A stretch of DNA of 64,000 nucleotides from Aselliscus stoliczkanus (GCA_033961575.1 CM066728.1:95680852-95744851); one strand, 5' to 3'. Shown: positions 1 to 13,579, numbered from the stretch's first letter. Made by a program: numbers and translations. Notes: generated by a model from the letters alone, not told the origin.

Positions 1-73
1 AGAAAATGCTATAAAACAGAAGCTTTGTGTTGTGAGACAGTTGAAAATGGAGGTTGTACGCATTTTAAGTTCC

Positions 74-183
74 ATTAATGCTTTTTTTTTTTAAGGCAGT
101 GTCACTGGCCCTCATAAGTGGGACCACTGACTTTCCAAGCCAGTACTTAACCACCGTGCCACTCGGCCGGCCCGATTAATGCT
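74..183 (-). mobile_element. Short tRNA-derived SINE with 9-bp TSD
   Basis: Minus-strand copy of the short SINE family of this window. The A box lies in the GTGGTTAAG region; the copy is diverged, and its tail reads as a T run just before the body on the plus strand. The direct repeat attaatgct occurs on both sides (74-82 and 175-183), so the SINE body is about 83-174. The head resembles tRNA-Ser or tRNA-Leu (inference from its A and B boxes). Confidence 0.88.
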
Positions 184-346
184 ATTTTAAAGAAATAGTA
201 TTTCATCTTAAATAAGAAGGATGAATAGATGTAAAAACATGCTAAGTAACTTTCTGGTGGTTAGTACCGTCCCAGCATATGCAAAGGCAAATGGCAGGGA
301 TTAGTGTGGTTTATATGAGAAACTAAAAGGAGTATTACTCAGCCAT

Positions 347-354
347 AAAAAAAA

Positions 355-414
<60 letters not shown>

Positions 415-417
415 AAA
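347..417. repeat. (GAAA)n microsatellite
   Basis: An A run followed by about 14 GAAA units. It lies inside the L1 relic, where the ORF2 end normally has an A-rich ATAAAAAAGAA stretch, so it probably grew from that seed. Confidence 0.95.
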
Positions 418-450
418 ATGAAATCTTACCATTTGCAACAACATGGATGG

Positions 451-700
451 ACCTAGAGCAGGGGTTGGCAAACTTTTGAGACAGAAGAGCTAATCCTGTC
501 CCTCACAACACTTTAAAAATTATTCGAAAGCCATAAAACAAATGAAATTACCATTATGTAAATAATATCCTTTAGAATTTTTATAAATGAAACTATGATA
601 ATTTTGTTTTCATTTTCAATTTTACTTCAGAGCCATATGTATGTGTCCAAAGAGCTTCATGTGGCTCACGAGTCACAGTTTGCCAACCCTTGACCTAGAA
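451..700 (+). mobile_element. Non-autonomous hAT element (234 bp) with 8-bp TSD
   Basis: Terminal inverted repeats caggggttggcaaact (459 on) and, read from the other end, caagggttggcaaact agree at 15 of 16 positions. The flanks acctagag (451-458) and acctagaa (693-700) form an 8-bp target duplication with one difference, the length expected of hAT transposons. The interior has no transposase coding capacity. It sits in the conserved GGACCTAGAG of an L1 ORF2 relic, and the L1 reads straight on after it. Terminal sequence resembles the Charlie/MER5 group; I do not assign a named family. Confidence 0.85.
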
Positions 701-901
701 GATATAATGCTAAGTGCAATAAGTCAGATTGAGAAGGGTAAATACCATATGATCTCACTTATATGTAGAAGCTAAAGAACAGAATAAAGGAACAAAAAAA
801 ACAGAAACAGAAATAGACTCATAGATACAGTGAACAAACTGATGGTTGCTAGATGGGAGGGGGGTAGGGGATGGGTGAGAAAGGTGAAGGGAATAGAAAG
901 T

Positions 902-1055
902 ACAAATTGATAGTCACGGGCCGGCAGAGTGGCTCGGTGGTTAAGCGCTGGCTTGGGACGCCAGCGGCCCTGGTTTGGATCCCACATATGAGGGCCAGTG
1001 ACACTGCCCTCAAAAAAAAAAATAATAATAATAATAAAGACAAATTGTTAGTCAC
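902..1055 (+). mobile_element. Short tRNA-derived SINE with 16-bp TSD
   Basis: Body 918-1039: ggccggcagagtggc head, A box, B box region, the diagnostic end CCAGTGACACTGCCCTC, then an A-rich tail that became (AAT)n. The flanks acaaattgatagtcac (902-917) and acaaattgttagtcac (1040-1055) are a 16-bp duplication with one difference. It is inserted in an old L1 3' UTR. Confidence 0.93.
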
Positions 1056-1159
1056 AAATAGTCATGGGGATGTGAAATACAGTATGGAGAATATATTGAA
1101 TAATGTAGAAACTATGTACATATTTAAAAATATTATAATTTCTAACTTTTGTCGAGGAT

Positions 1160-2815
1160 TTAGGTCAAATATGTCTAGCAGGGGAAATAAATATATTCAT
1201 GCATATATATGTATTTAAGCATATCATTTAAATAAAATAAACTGCATGGTTTTTATGTGTTTATGATCACAGAGGAAAGTGTAATGGATACTCTTAAATC
1301 TATGTTCAATAGAAATCTAAGGATTTGTATTGGGAGAATTAATACATAAATGTTTCTATATATTATCATTTCCTTTGCTACCATCAGCATTTATTATTTG
1401 TGGGCGGATATTTTTATAAAGCCAAACAGCACACTAAATAAATGACTAATCATTATTGTGATATACTTTTTAAATGATCATAAGTCAAGCACTTTAAAGG
1501 AAATTTATATCCTTTAGAAGCAGAAGGGTATAAATTTAAAGTTTGTCTCCTATTATATTAGTATGCAACTTATATCTCTATAGAACATACGCATATATTC
1601 TTCTGTAGTATATACATATGTTCCCTTTTCTCCCATTTCTTAATCTCACACTGTATGATTGTGATTCGCATCTGGGAGTGGAGATGACAGAATTGGCAAA
1701 TGAAAGACTAAAAGAAGCTTCTATTCATGTGTCTAAATCAAGTCTTGATAATGATTGCAGACATGACGTGAAATGTTTATTGCTAGTGAATCATAGTTGG
1801 CCTGATGAATATTTTTTTGCTATAAAAAAGCTTCTTGATTCTCTAACTTTTAATAAGAAATAGCTGTAAGAGGGCTCTGGCAAATTAGATATTGGGAATA
1901 TAGTGACATTCTTAATTGTCCCTCTCCGAGGCTGAACCCACTTAGTAATGTACTGAGAAAAACTAAACCTAATGCAAAAAGGGCTTAGGCTTGAATAAAC
2001 TAAAGAGCTTCCTCTATTCCTAAATCCTTAAAAAAAAAAAAGTGGATTAAAAGATACAGGATACAAGGACAGGGAAGTATCCAGCTTACAAAGGAGCACA
2101 TTCCTTCTTTAAGAACTAAAATGGCTCAAAGTAAAAAGGCTACCCATACTAGACAATTTCACCACCTCATCACATCAGTTTGTGCCTGTATATACAATAA
2201 AAGTATATTTCCATTTTTATTTTTAAGCAAAATCCTTGAAAGGCTATTTGAAACTATGAGAGAGAAGACTATGGAGGAGTTAATGGAACTATTAAGAAAG
2301 TATTAAAAAATAGAGAAACAAAAATAACTTCACAATAACAACAACAGGAATGATTTTAAAATCAGCATGGCTAGAAAAATGCAGAAACTGAGTTGATTGA
2401 AATGAAATAAAACAGAGGATTAAAAACCATAAGTACTGTATATGTATGTCATTTAGGTGTATAGTTCTTTGAAATATCCTAGGTGATACATTTTTTTGCT
2501 GAATCTCAAATATAAGGAGAGAATTTAAATAAAATACACAATAAATATACTTTATAGGTTCCTTTAATCATTGAAACAGAATCATTGGAAAGGAGCTTAG
2601 ATATGATTTAGTCAAATCTCTCAGGAAATTGGGACACAGAGAAGGAAAGAGATTTTATACACATTTATGAGAGAAAAGCCAATGATTATTAGAACAGGGA
2701 TTAACATATAGGATGCTAGTTCTTCTTGGATGATTTTTCTTTTCTGTAAAGAAATAAATAATGAAGCACTTTATTTATCCAGTAGAATAATAAATAATTA
2801 TTGGACAGATCTTAT
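1160..2815. other. Unique AT-rich sequence, no gene seen
   Basis: Short open frames here (for example 1618-1863 plus) have no recognisable domain, no splice context and no similarity I can name. I see no RNA gene or mobile element that I can support. Confidence 0.5.
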
Positions 2816-3060
2816 TAATCAGGTATTTTCCTGGGGCTGAGGATACAGTTGAGAAAAAGACGTGTTCCCTGTTGGGATACAGATTAGATTCTAATCAGGG
2901 AGACAGTTAATAAATAAAAACGTGGGAGAAAAAGAAGCCAAATGATAAATCCAGATGATTGTTGCATAACATAAAGTGAGTGAATGTCCTTTCATCTGAA
3001 AAGGTGATATTTAAGTTAGGTTATGAATAGCAAGGGGTCTACCACAGCGAAAGATATATT

Positions 3061-3198
3061 AAGAAAATTCCAGGGCCTGCAAGTGGCGCAGTGGTTAAGC
3101 GCTGGCTTGGAAAGCCAGCTGCCCCGGTTCGGGTCCCACATATGAGGGCCAGTGACACTGCCCTCAAAAAAAAAAAAAAAAAAGAAAGAAAATTCCAG
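3061..3198 (+). mobile_element. Short tRNA-derived SINE with perfect 13-bp TSD
   Basis: Body 3074-3185 with A box GTGGCGCAGTGG, a self-complementary segment gctggcttgg/aagccagc equivalent to a tRNA anticodon arm, B box GGTTCGGGTCC and an A18 tail. The flanks aagaaaattccag at 3061-3073 and 3186-3198 are identical. The perfect duplication and long tail suggest a young insertion. Confidence 0.95.
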
Positions 3199-3618
3199 GC
3201 TGAGGGACTTGAGGCTCCTAACTATGAAAAGACCGAATGAGTTTGAGGTCCCAAACCATTGGGGGGAACAGTGTTGTTTTTGAAGAATAGCTACCACACA
3301 GAAAGTTATCAATGAAAATGGTGAAGAATTATCCAGGAGTCAAGGTGATGTTAGACATCTAAAGCGTGTAACTCAGCCTCGGTTATATTCTGATGATATA
3401 AAAAGCCAGTGGCATAATCTAATCAAGGCAAGTAGGGGATGTGTCTTCTGTGGATAAATTAGTTTCTAGAAGAAGAATAATGCAATAAGAGAAGTCAGAA
3501 GGCCGTAGTTTTAGTCAGACAATATTCAATGATGATTGGACCACAGTGCCAGCAGTTAAAAAAGGAAACTCACTGGATGCATATGTTTATATTTTAAAGA
3601 TAGGCCTGGCAATTCTTT

Positions 3619-3623
<5 letters not shown>

Positions 3624-3674
<51 letters not shown>
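3624..3674. repeat. (TA)n microsatellite
   Basis: About 25 uninterrupted AT units. Confidence 0.97.
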
Positions 3675-3677
<3 letters not shown>

Positions 3678-4299
3678 GAGATGCTAGAGATAAAGAAGAA
3701 TGAAGAGTAAATTTCAAGTTTTTGGCTTGAGCATCTAGGTGGGCTATGACACGCTTATGGTGAGAAAGAACAGGGAACAGGCTTTTGTTCACTAAGAGTT
3801 GGGAATTCAAATTTGGACAGGTGGCATTTGAGAAATGTACGAGTATGAAACAACAACACTTTTCTCACTAAGGATGTAAATTGAAGGCATCTGAATATAA
3901 TTGCTATTTAAAGTCATGTGACCAGAGGGTATCCCCTGATTGAGGCTAAAGAGTAACAGTGGCTGTATACATAAAATCAAGTTTTGTGTATCTCTAGTCC
4001 AACAAATAGAAGTCAGTGAAGGCAATTTAGAAAAATGTCTTTTGAGGTAGGAAGAAATTGACAATAGTATGGACTCACAGGAAATAGGAAGTAAATGTGT
4101 TTCAAGAAGGAAATGTGGTCAGCTCCATTAAATGCCATGAATAGATCACACAAGATGAAAAAAGGTTTATGTCCTTCAGATTTGGCATGTTGCCAGTCTC
4201 TGTGGACTTGAAAAGAGCAGTTTGTAGTAAAGGATGGTGGAACATTATATGGGACTGTATATAATGCTGGTAAAAATAGGAAAGGACTAAAACAATCTG

Positions 4300-7200
4300 A
4301 TGTAAAATACTTTGAGGGTTGTTAATAGATTTCACCTGGCTTATAGTAATTTGTATAACTTGAGCAATTTCAGTGGTATTTCCAATGAGGAAAATCTGGC
4401 CCTATATAATTAACCTGAGAAATTCATCTAGGCAAAAACGTTAATGCTGACAGAAATGAAAGTTAAATCATAACTATTAAAGTAAAATAATTAGTCCTGC
4501 TTCACTCTAAAAAATGATGACCTCAAAAATGATGTATAAAGTCAGTCTGCTGCTTAGCAAGAACATCATGTGGTTAATTACATGATGTGTAAAATTATCC
4601 AGTACTTTAGAATAATAGGTAACAACCCTGCTTCATTTCTATTTTATTTTTTCAATCTATTTGAAAATATTTTGCTTTCCAATATATGTTTCTTCTGGAA
4701 ATATATCACCAGGTGTTTAGACAGGCATTGCCAAGGCTTAAGTCATTCTAGAAATACTATAGACCAAAGGATAATTATTTTTAACCATTCCAGATATCCT
4801 TTAAATAAGTAATTTTTTCTAGAGTCGATGTTCCACTAGTCAGTTATGTAACTGGTTTTATAGTTCTTGTTCTGTTTTCAAGCCAGCTTTATTTCATTAG
4901 TTAAAATGATCATAGCAATGTGAGAATACATCTTACCTCAATTATGTTCAGAGAGTATAAAAGGTGTCCTCAAAGAATAAATAGAATTTGAACTTTATTT
5001 AGCAATTAAATACACTGTCAACTAATTTGTTTAGTTAACATTGTTGGTTGGGGTAGGTAAAATTGAACTACTACAAACAAAAAGAAAGTGGCTACTGTAA
5101 TGATTCCAGCTTAATCTGAAAATGAACTCCAACTAATTGAAGTTCCTGATTTTAATGAGTAATTTGCATTTTCTATGCAACGAGGCTGCTTTCCCCTCTG
5201 TGATATGCAGTCTTGATTGCATGTTAGGAGAATAAGAATTGAAGAGATGCTCATTCAAAAACAACACATATCCAACCCCAGAATCCCCAGCTAGAACTGC
5301 ATAGTATGACGTAAAAGATACTTAGGGATGTTAAATTAATTATTTTGAAACCCTGCTCTCTTGGCCCCTATAGGAATTGTGGAAAGACTTTCAGCATAGC
5401 TCTCAAAAAATGGGATAAAGTATTCCTCTGATGTATAGCCCTGCTTTGTTGTGTTAGAAAGTCACACTATGCATGCACTTATTTTGTCTTTAATAAGAAT
5501 GGTTTGACTTCAGAACAACTAAGGGACATTTTCTACTGAAAATAAAGGTGTATTTCCTAACATCCATTTTTACTGGAAGATAAAGATCTTCAAATGGGTT
5601 TGTTATCTGTAACAAATGCATGAAATGGGGCATATGGTTTTAGAATGGAAACCTATAAAGTTGAAAGCAGAGAATTGAAATACTACCCACCAAAAGGTGG
5701 AATCCAACTGTTCATAATTGCTTGTGAATGCAGAAAGTGAGAAAAAGAAGGAAAAAAAACACGCTAATATTTCTGATTCATTTTCATGATCCATTGGCCA
5801 GCTGTTTTGAGGAGAATTACTAATGAAGCATGCGGCTTCAAGCCGTTTGGCCCCACAGCGTGAACCATGCTTCACATTGTGGTCACATTCTTTACCCGTT
5901 CCCAACACCAAAAAGGTCTATGTGTTTTCAACACATTAAAATAAGTTATGTACGTATTATTCAGCTTTCTTTGAAAATCACTGACAGCTACCAGACCATT
6001 TGTGAGAGTGACAGCGTTCAGTGGTGCGTTGTTCTGTGAAATAGAGTGCAGGAGCACACGGTGTGAAAGGAAAAATGGAAAGTCAAAAGTTCTCCATAAG
6101 CTATTACTTAGTAAGGTTTTCATTAAGGAGTTTATATGGTAATGGCTCACCTCTAAGTTTTGCTTCTTCTGAGAAATAATGGGTGTTGCAAACAACCAGG
6201 TAGTAATGCTTATCCCAGGTGTGTGACAATCCTGTCACTTAGTCGGGTGTTGCATTTCCTAGTACTATAACCAACTACGTGGTCTTTGACATCGCAGCTC
6301 ACAGTGGAGTATTGCAAGTATATCAATGGTATTTCCTTAATAAGTTATTGTTGCAGTATTAAAAATAAAATTCATAAATGCTTTTAAAGAGCTGGCATGC
6401 CAAAAGTAAGCAACATTGTTTTTTTCTTAAACTCCTTGCTGGTGACAGAGATTGCTCAGTAGATTTGAGGGCTGAAAGTACAATGTTCATTCAATTTTTT
6501 TTTTCTTTCTTTCTTCTTTCTTTCTCTGTATCTTGTCCTGGTCTTTAAATTGAGATTGTTTTTTCAAATGCAAACCATTTATTGAATTCCATCAGTGAAT
6601 ACCAGTTGTCATTAAAACATCAGCATGTATCTTGTGTTAACTACCAAAAACATTTCCAAACTCAGAATGTTGAATCTAAGTTGGAAGAGACAGTAAGTGT
6701 GCTCTTTATATTATTTAGTTCAATACATTATGAGAATGTTCTATAGCTAATACATTATGCATATTAGGAAATTAGAGAAATTTTACTAACACAGAAGGCA
6801 GCACCCCTGGCATTAACTGAGTGTACATTACAGCCAAGTCACTTTCTTGGATATTGTGGATAAAACAGAAATTCACTGTAGTTACTGATTGTCATGTGAA
6901 GCATAATGGTAATTTTTAAAGTCCTTAGATATATCATATTGTTGTGTTCTCTCAGAATCTCTCATAAGCTATATGTAAAACACCTCATAAACTTGCATCA
7001 AAATGCCACATTTGTTCTTAGCAAGGTGATAATCTAATAGAATTCAATAAAACCACCCATCATTCAAATTTCTTGGACAGTATCCTTATATTACATACTC
7101 CTTGTCAATTTCATACGGTTGATGTAATTATCACTTTTTACAGTACGTAAACTGAAATTAAATGAGGATGAATGAATTTGTCATTAAGCTGAAAATATGA

Positions 7201-8497
7201 AAGATGTAATCATACCCCATATTTTCTTGAGAAATGTCCATTTAAAATTAGTACTAACAGGAAGAAAGGGTGGAGAGCAAAATATATCACAATAACAAAA
7301 AAGTGGAAAAAGACTGCCTTTGTACATCATAATAGTGTCACATATATATGATAGTGGAAGAGAAAAACATGAATGCATAAAGTTGTATTCCAGTATTTTG
7401 AGCTTTAGTTACTTAGTTAAGTAGTTCAACAAAAGTGAGCACCTATTCTGTACTAGGGACAGATAATATAAAGTATCTTGCTCTCACAGGAGTCAATTTT
7501 TGGAAATTAGGGATTCATCTATTTAATTAGAGTCTCTTTAGCTTTAGAAAATGCATCAGTATAAGAATGAACTTTTTAAAAAAGAGAAGCTTGGTTTTGT
7601 TGTTGTGTTTAAAAAACACAGTATATAAGCACTGTAACTTTAGGGAAATCATTTATAATAAAAGCTGTGAAAAGCAATTGTAAGTTTAAAATTTTTAAAA
7701 ATCTATTTGTGATTGAATGCAGTGATATTGTGAGTCACTGAAGTCATTCTATTTTGCAAAATCAGCTAATAATTTGGCAATGGTTAGGCACATATTGCTG
7801 TACATCTTTCGAAAACACATTGGTAGGCTTCTAGAGTGACGTTCTTGTCTTGTTGATAGACAAACTTAATTCCAATGTAATTCCAGTACTACTTTATCTG
7901 AGGTTTCCCCTCTGGCTTCTCCATATTCTGAAATTTAGCAAGAAAAGTTAGATACAATGTTAATATTTATGTGAAATCATGAGTACAAAGTCATATGAAA
8001 AGAGTAAACATAATTTCTGGAGCTTAATAATTAAGAATAGAGCTTATAATGGGTTTTCATATGTAATTTTTAGAGGCACAGGCCTAAGAGCTGTGAAAAC
8101 AAGAAAGAAAAGAAAGAAATGTGCAAAGCAGAATATATGTATACAGAGAAAATTCTTCTATGTTTTTCCTACATTTTATTTAAAATGTTCAAACATTCTG
8201 CAAAGGAGAAAGACATTTACAGTGAATACCAACTACCTATCATTAATATTTTATTATAATATTTTACTATAATATTTTATGTCAATATTTTAATGTTTGA
8301 TTTAACATATATCTGCCTATATATCCAGCCTTTTCTCATCCATGCTTCTTTTTTTATGTAGTTTAAAGTTAATCATGTTGTGGGTTTTAAACTATTAGTC
8401 AAATTTCTCTTAGCAGTCTCTCGCAGCTCTTTGGAAAATATTTTCTCAAGCAATCCTGCTTGACCACTTTAATCAATTTAAACTTGCAAATTTTCCA

Positions 8498-8531
<34 letters not shown>

Positions 8532-9850
8532 ACACACCCCATCCAAATTCCTATTACATCATCACGTATATTTTTACTTTACCTTTATCATTTCCCAGCT
8601 AATTATGAGAAAATACCATAAAGGTGGGCATTTTTGTCTTTTATTCTCCAATTTTTTTCAAAAGCCTAGAAGAGAGCTTGGAACATAATATTAACTCAAT
8701 ACATATTATTTGTATTTTATGATGTGTATATGTGATGACAAAAGAGATCTCTGAATATTATTGTCAAGTTTATAGAATAGAGCTTTGTTTCCATATTCAA
8801 TGTATAACTTTAAGATACCTATATAACTCTGCAGATTGATCCAAAAGCCCTTTCCCAATAATGTCCTTCATTAATTTTAAAACTTCTCACTTTCTTTCTA
8901 AAGTTGTCTTTGTCCTAGAGACCTAACTTCCAAGGAATAATTTTAATTAAGAATAATTAAAAATAAACCAATTTCATTTGTTAGTTTGCATTTCCATCAT
9001 TAATATAATTTTCTGTTTGTTGATTCTATTACCTATTGATGTTTCTTCTACTTGTTACTACTACTTCTATATTTACACATATATCAAAATTAATAAGGTC
9101 ATTGAAAACTGAAGACATAAGCAGATTCCTCTCTATCTCTGCCTCTCTTTGTCTCTCTCACTGTCTCTCTGGAGTTATGTATGGAAAACCAACAAATTTT
9201 TAAGATCAAACAAGAATGACAAAGCACTAGCTTGGGTTTTTGACGACCTCGCACTCTCTGCCATGCCCTCAAATTGACACAAAACATGCCTCCTAAACTT
9301 CCTTTTCTAAGCTGTGCAGTGCTTTGCTGTTTTGACAATCTGTTTATTATGATGGGGTCTCAGCTTTGACTTAATCTTGACATCAGTTGGCTTTTAGCTG
9401 AAAATCTGCAATTGAGATGGTGAAGCTGTCACTCTTGTTGACCTTTTAACAGCCTGATGACACAGACTCATTTCCTTTTGCTAGACTTTAGTTAACCAGA
9501 GATTCTGCAGGCCAATTTAAATCAGAATGTTGGAAACACAAGCTAACAACCTGACAAATAGGATTAAAACATTCAATGTGCAAAAACGTGCTTGTTATTC
9601 CAGCGAATGATAGAATTTGGGGTTGGCGTACATAGCTGCTTTTCAAAATACATGAGCAAATTTAGCAGGCCATTTCTATTTCTCCCTTTGACTTTGCTTG
9701 TGAAGATTCCTACTGAAAGATAAACTGTTCAATACTAGGGAGTAGAATATTATAGACTGAAACCTTTCCTAATAAAATATAAGCACAATGGAAATTAGAT
9801 ATCACAAACAATGCTTTATAAAGAGTTTACTATGACTTCAATATAAAGTA
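4300..9850. other. Mostly unique AT-rich sequence; possible conserved noncoding segments
   Basis: No open frame here looks like an exon. Short L2-like text occurs near 7430-7500 (gcacctattctgtactag). The stretches 5080-5260 and 9350-9750 are less AT-rich, contain no repeat I can recognise and carry dense transcription-factor-like words; they are treated under findings. A (CA)n lies at 8498-8537. Confidence 0.4.
8498..8537. repeat. (CA)n microsatellite
   Basis: About 19 CA units with one CATA interruption. Confidence 0.96.
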
Positions 9851-9855
9851 CTTTT

Positions 9856-9995
9856 AAAAAATATTTCAGGGCCGGCAGAGTGGCATGGTGGTTAAGCGCT
9901 GGTTTGGGAAGTCAGCGGCCCCGGTTCAGGTCCCACATATGAGGGCCAGTGACACTGCCCTCAAAAAAAAAAAAAAAAAATTTTCAAAGATAAAT
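9856..9995 (+). mobile_element. Short tRNA-derived SINE
   Basis: Body starts gggccggcagagtggc at 9869, carries the A and B boxes, ends in the family's CACTGCCCTC and an A18 tail reaching 9980. Flanks aaaaaatatttca before and aaaaaaattttca after form an imperfect target duplication, its exact edge blurred by the tail. Confidence 0.92.
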
Positions 9996-12364
9996 GCCTA
10001 ACTTGTTAAAGGATAGAAAATACAGAGAATTACTGAAATAGTCAATAATACTATTTTAAAAATACATATTAATTGCTTAACCAGTTATATACATTTTCTA
10101 TAGTTGGATAAATATAACCTAAACTTGAAATTTTGAAAATACTGGTATTTATGAAATGTAGGTATACATTTATAAGAAAGAGTGCTCATAGTATATGTTT
10201 TATTGAATTAAAAAAAAACCTGACACTATTAAATTCTATATAATGCACCTATGACATACTCAGGAAATGTGTATTCATGATGCATTATTTATTCAGGGTC
10301 ATATTTTCTCTTCTTTCCTGACAATTTTTCCTTGCAATTCTTCCCCATTGCATGCCTGATTCATATTAATCCTTTAATAGTAATTCTACCTCATCATTAT
10401 AATAAATCATTTTAATAAGCATTTTTAAAAACACTTCTGACATTCTTATCAAGCATTTAATAGCACAAATTAAGTAAATGGCAAATCATGATTTCATTTG
10501 TAGTCACTGTAATGATATTATTCATAAGACATTATTTTGGCATTTATGTGAATGCATCTCTCTATTTCCATGGAAGTTTATTTTTATTTTCTTCTTAATT
10601 GAGTCAACTTGACTCATTGTTCTCGATCGTTCTGTTAGCTGGCTCAGAGTACCTCAGAAATAATTCAGGTACAAATGGGAAAAAAAACATTTCTACAGTT
10701 TTAACCACTGTTTCCTTAGGCCAGTTCAATGCTTCAAAATGTTATCAATAATTATTATTTGGGGGAATTCATATAGCAGTCAGAATTTCTGCCTTATCTT
10801 CAAAAAAGTGGCTGCAGGGTGGGGAAGAGGGACGCAGGAATCAACTTTCCATTTGGAGTGTGTTCTCCAGTTTAAAGATCCATTGGCTTTCATATTGTAC
10901 TTTCTTCCTACTTTTCATTAACTTTCTCCTTCTTGAAAGGCCAGTGAGATTGCATCCCTTATGATAAAAGCTTTCTTAAAGAGTACTGGGGACACCTTGT
11001 CCCTGTGTCATCTATTAAAATTCATTTGTCACCCATCAAGATTGGCTCTAATCTTAGCCTCGACACAGGACCTTAAGTAATTAATATTGTTATCTGTAGA
11101 CAGGTGATTAGGTAGAACATAATTTGTTAGTGTTTTCATAAACCAAGAAAGAAATATTTGTAATAGAATCAGGCACATGCCTGGACTAAATTCCTAGTCT
11201 TAATTACAGGCAAAATAATCTCCCACCAGATGGAGGTTGTGGAAAAGAGATTGGCCGCTTATGATTCTGTGTGTTCATGACAAATGCTAGATCTTAGGGG
11301 GGAAAAAAAAACAACATACACACAAAACAACTCTTGAATAGGGAAATGTTGTGGAATGAAGTTGTTTTTTATAAAATTGTTGGAAGAAAACAATTTAAAT
11401 ATCCCAGTTATCACAGTTCTTGATGGTGACCATGATTTGGTTTGTTTTTCTTCCTTTATACTTAAAGAGGGTACTGAAATTTACCCTTTCAATTGCTGCA
11501 ACATTACTGCATCAGGATTGTGAGCTTAATTTGTATTGGGTCAACTTGATACTTTTGAATCAGCAAAATGCAATATTTCAAAAAAAAAACCATTTTTCTA
11601 GTTAGCAATTATTATTGACTATGAAGTTGTTTGTTGTTTCTAAAACTAGCACTTGTGATAGTTAAAATTCCTTGGACACTTGATCTAATTTTCTTATCTT
11701 CCAAAGCCAGAGAAGCCCTTCAAGAATCCTTTGCATATCAGTTAACCCTACAACAACACCCCCATCAGTAAACATTATGTTTATTATCCTTTAGTTTTTA
11801 ATCTTCAATTTTGCATTTTCATCACAATTGAAGAGAAAGCCAATCACTTACAAACATAGGACTTCTTGTTTTACCATTTTCAGTTACGTGCAGGAAACTG
11901 TCCAGGCCCTGCCCTTTAAGTATGACCTTCACCAGCCAATTTCCCTTTCAAGTCTCTCTTTTTCATCTGTAAGTGTGGATAACGTAGCTTGGTTTGCCTT
12001 CCACATAAGGGAGTTTTGAGCATCAGTGATGATTTTGAATTTAAAGATTGTTTTTAGACAATAAAGCATTGTTCTTACAACAAATATTTCAGTCTGAATC
12101 ATTTTATTTCTATATCTTCACATTTAAATTAAATTGGTTAGATCTGAAATAGAAGTATGATGGTATGTACAGTAGGGAGGGGTGGGATGGTAATAAGATT
12201 TTACCTTTAAACATAAAGAAAGGAAATCAGGTTGAATGAGTTTTCTAAAATTAGAGTCTATTCAAACTAAAATAACTTTTCTTATATACAAATTTAATAC
12301 TATTATTGGGTCACTGCTCAGTGCCCTTGTCAATAAGGTAAACCAAAAATCATTATGTATGGCA

Positions 12365-12560
12365 TGAAAGGTCCTCCATGATCTGGGCCCTGCCTACATT
12401 TCCAGTCCTTTATATTTCAATTGTCTGTTGTCTATTTTCTTAACTTTATGATAAGCAAATTTATTGCCAATTCCCAAATACGTTTTTGTTTCACATGCCC
12501 ATTCTTTTTCAGTTGTGGGTTTTTATTTTTGGAATTCTCTAGTTCTTATGTCAATTGACT
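12365..12560 (+). repeat. L2-like relic (tentative)
   Basis: The phrase aaaggtcctccatgatctgg followed by ccctgcctacatttccag follows the 3' region of mammalian L2. Downstream text weakens quickly. Family call is from memory of the consensus wording. Confidence 0.5.
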
Positions 12561-13579
12561 ATCTCTTTCTGACATTTTAAGAATCCAGTCTGGTGACATC
12601 TACATATGAATTATGCTTAACATTAGGAAGTAAAATGATTACTCCTTTGCTTTAGGTGTCACTGTGAACTCTATTTAGTCTTTTCAGAGGTGGGGGTGGG
12701 ACACCGGACTAAACTTAACAGCCAAAGATAAGGCTGAAAATAAAGTGAAGAAACTATATTGTGGGGCTTTATGGGAGGTGTCTGAACAACCTTCCTTGGA
12801 AACTGCACATATACTGTTTTTTTGTCAATCTGGAATTAGCCCCAAAGACAGAAGAGAGAAAGGGCTTTAGGACTATAGATTTTGGAACTGAGATTGATAG
12901 AAGAAGCAGTGAAATAAATTTGAAAGGGCTATGTCAGAGAAGAAGAATCCAGGCATGTTTGTTAGTAAATCAGAACAGGATAGTTCAGAGAGAAAAAAGC
13001 AGAGCCTGGAGTGATCCTTGAAAATGAAAGGTAATGGATAATGGTTACAGAGATGGAATTTTTGTTGCTTGTCTGTCTGTTTGTAGCAGGATATTTTCAG
13101 ACTCATTCATAGAGAGGGAACAAGCTGTTAAGGAAACCAAGCAAGTTTAGAAAGAGAAAGAAAAAGTAGGGCTGAGATCAGGCCACGGTCTGCACAGTGA
13201 ATTTTTGGGCTAATTATGAAGCGTGTATTTTGGCACTGTCACACAAGCCTAAGAATACATTTTAAACCTATTAAACTAGTATCTGATAAAATAAGTACAT
13301 ATTTAGATAATGGTTCTTCAAGCTAAACTACCCTGTTTTAAAATGACTGTGTATGATAATAAAAACAACATAATAGTAATAAAAATAAATTACTTGAATA
13401 GCTATTATGTTTAAGGCATTGTTTATGCAGTATATGAACATAATATCATTTGCCCCTGTTACATTTTTTTTCTAATCACCACTTAAAAAAATTAGATTTG
13501 ACCAATTTATGTATATTAGGAAAAACTAGAATATGGGCAAGAAAAGTCTGTCCCTAAATTCTTGGGCACAGAAAGTTTC

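Larger units (their letters stand above)
310..1160 (+). mobile_element. Old L1 3' end, interrupted by a hAT element and a SINE
   Basis: Last part of L1 ORF2 plus 3' UTR in decayed form: recognisable stretches are tattactcagccataaa, acatggatggacctagag, and gatctcacttatatg. The continuity of the L1 is broken by a (GAAA)n expansion at 347-417, a hAT element at 459-692 and a SINE at 918-1039. It is clearly older than the 14776 copy because many positions differ. Confidence 0.8.
2815..4300. repeat. Ancient L2-like interspersed repeat relics (tentative)
   Basis: Phrases such as ggggctgaggatacagttga and the later blocks to about 4300 follow the wording of very old L2-type 3' ends in mammals. The relic is interrupted by the SINE at 3074 (the old text stops at attccag and resumes with gctgaggga) and by an AT microsatellite. 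Divergence is too high for a firm family name. Confidence 0.4.
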
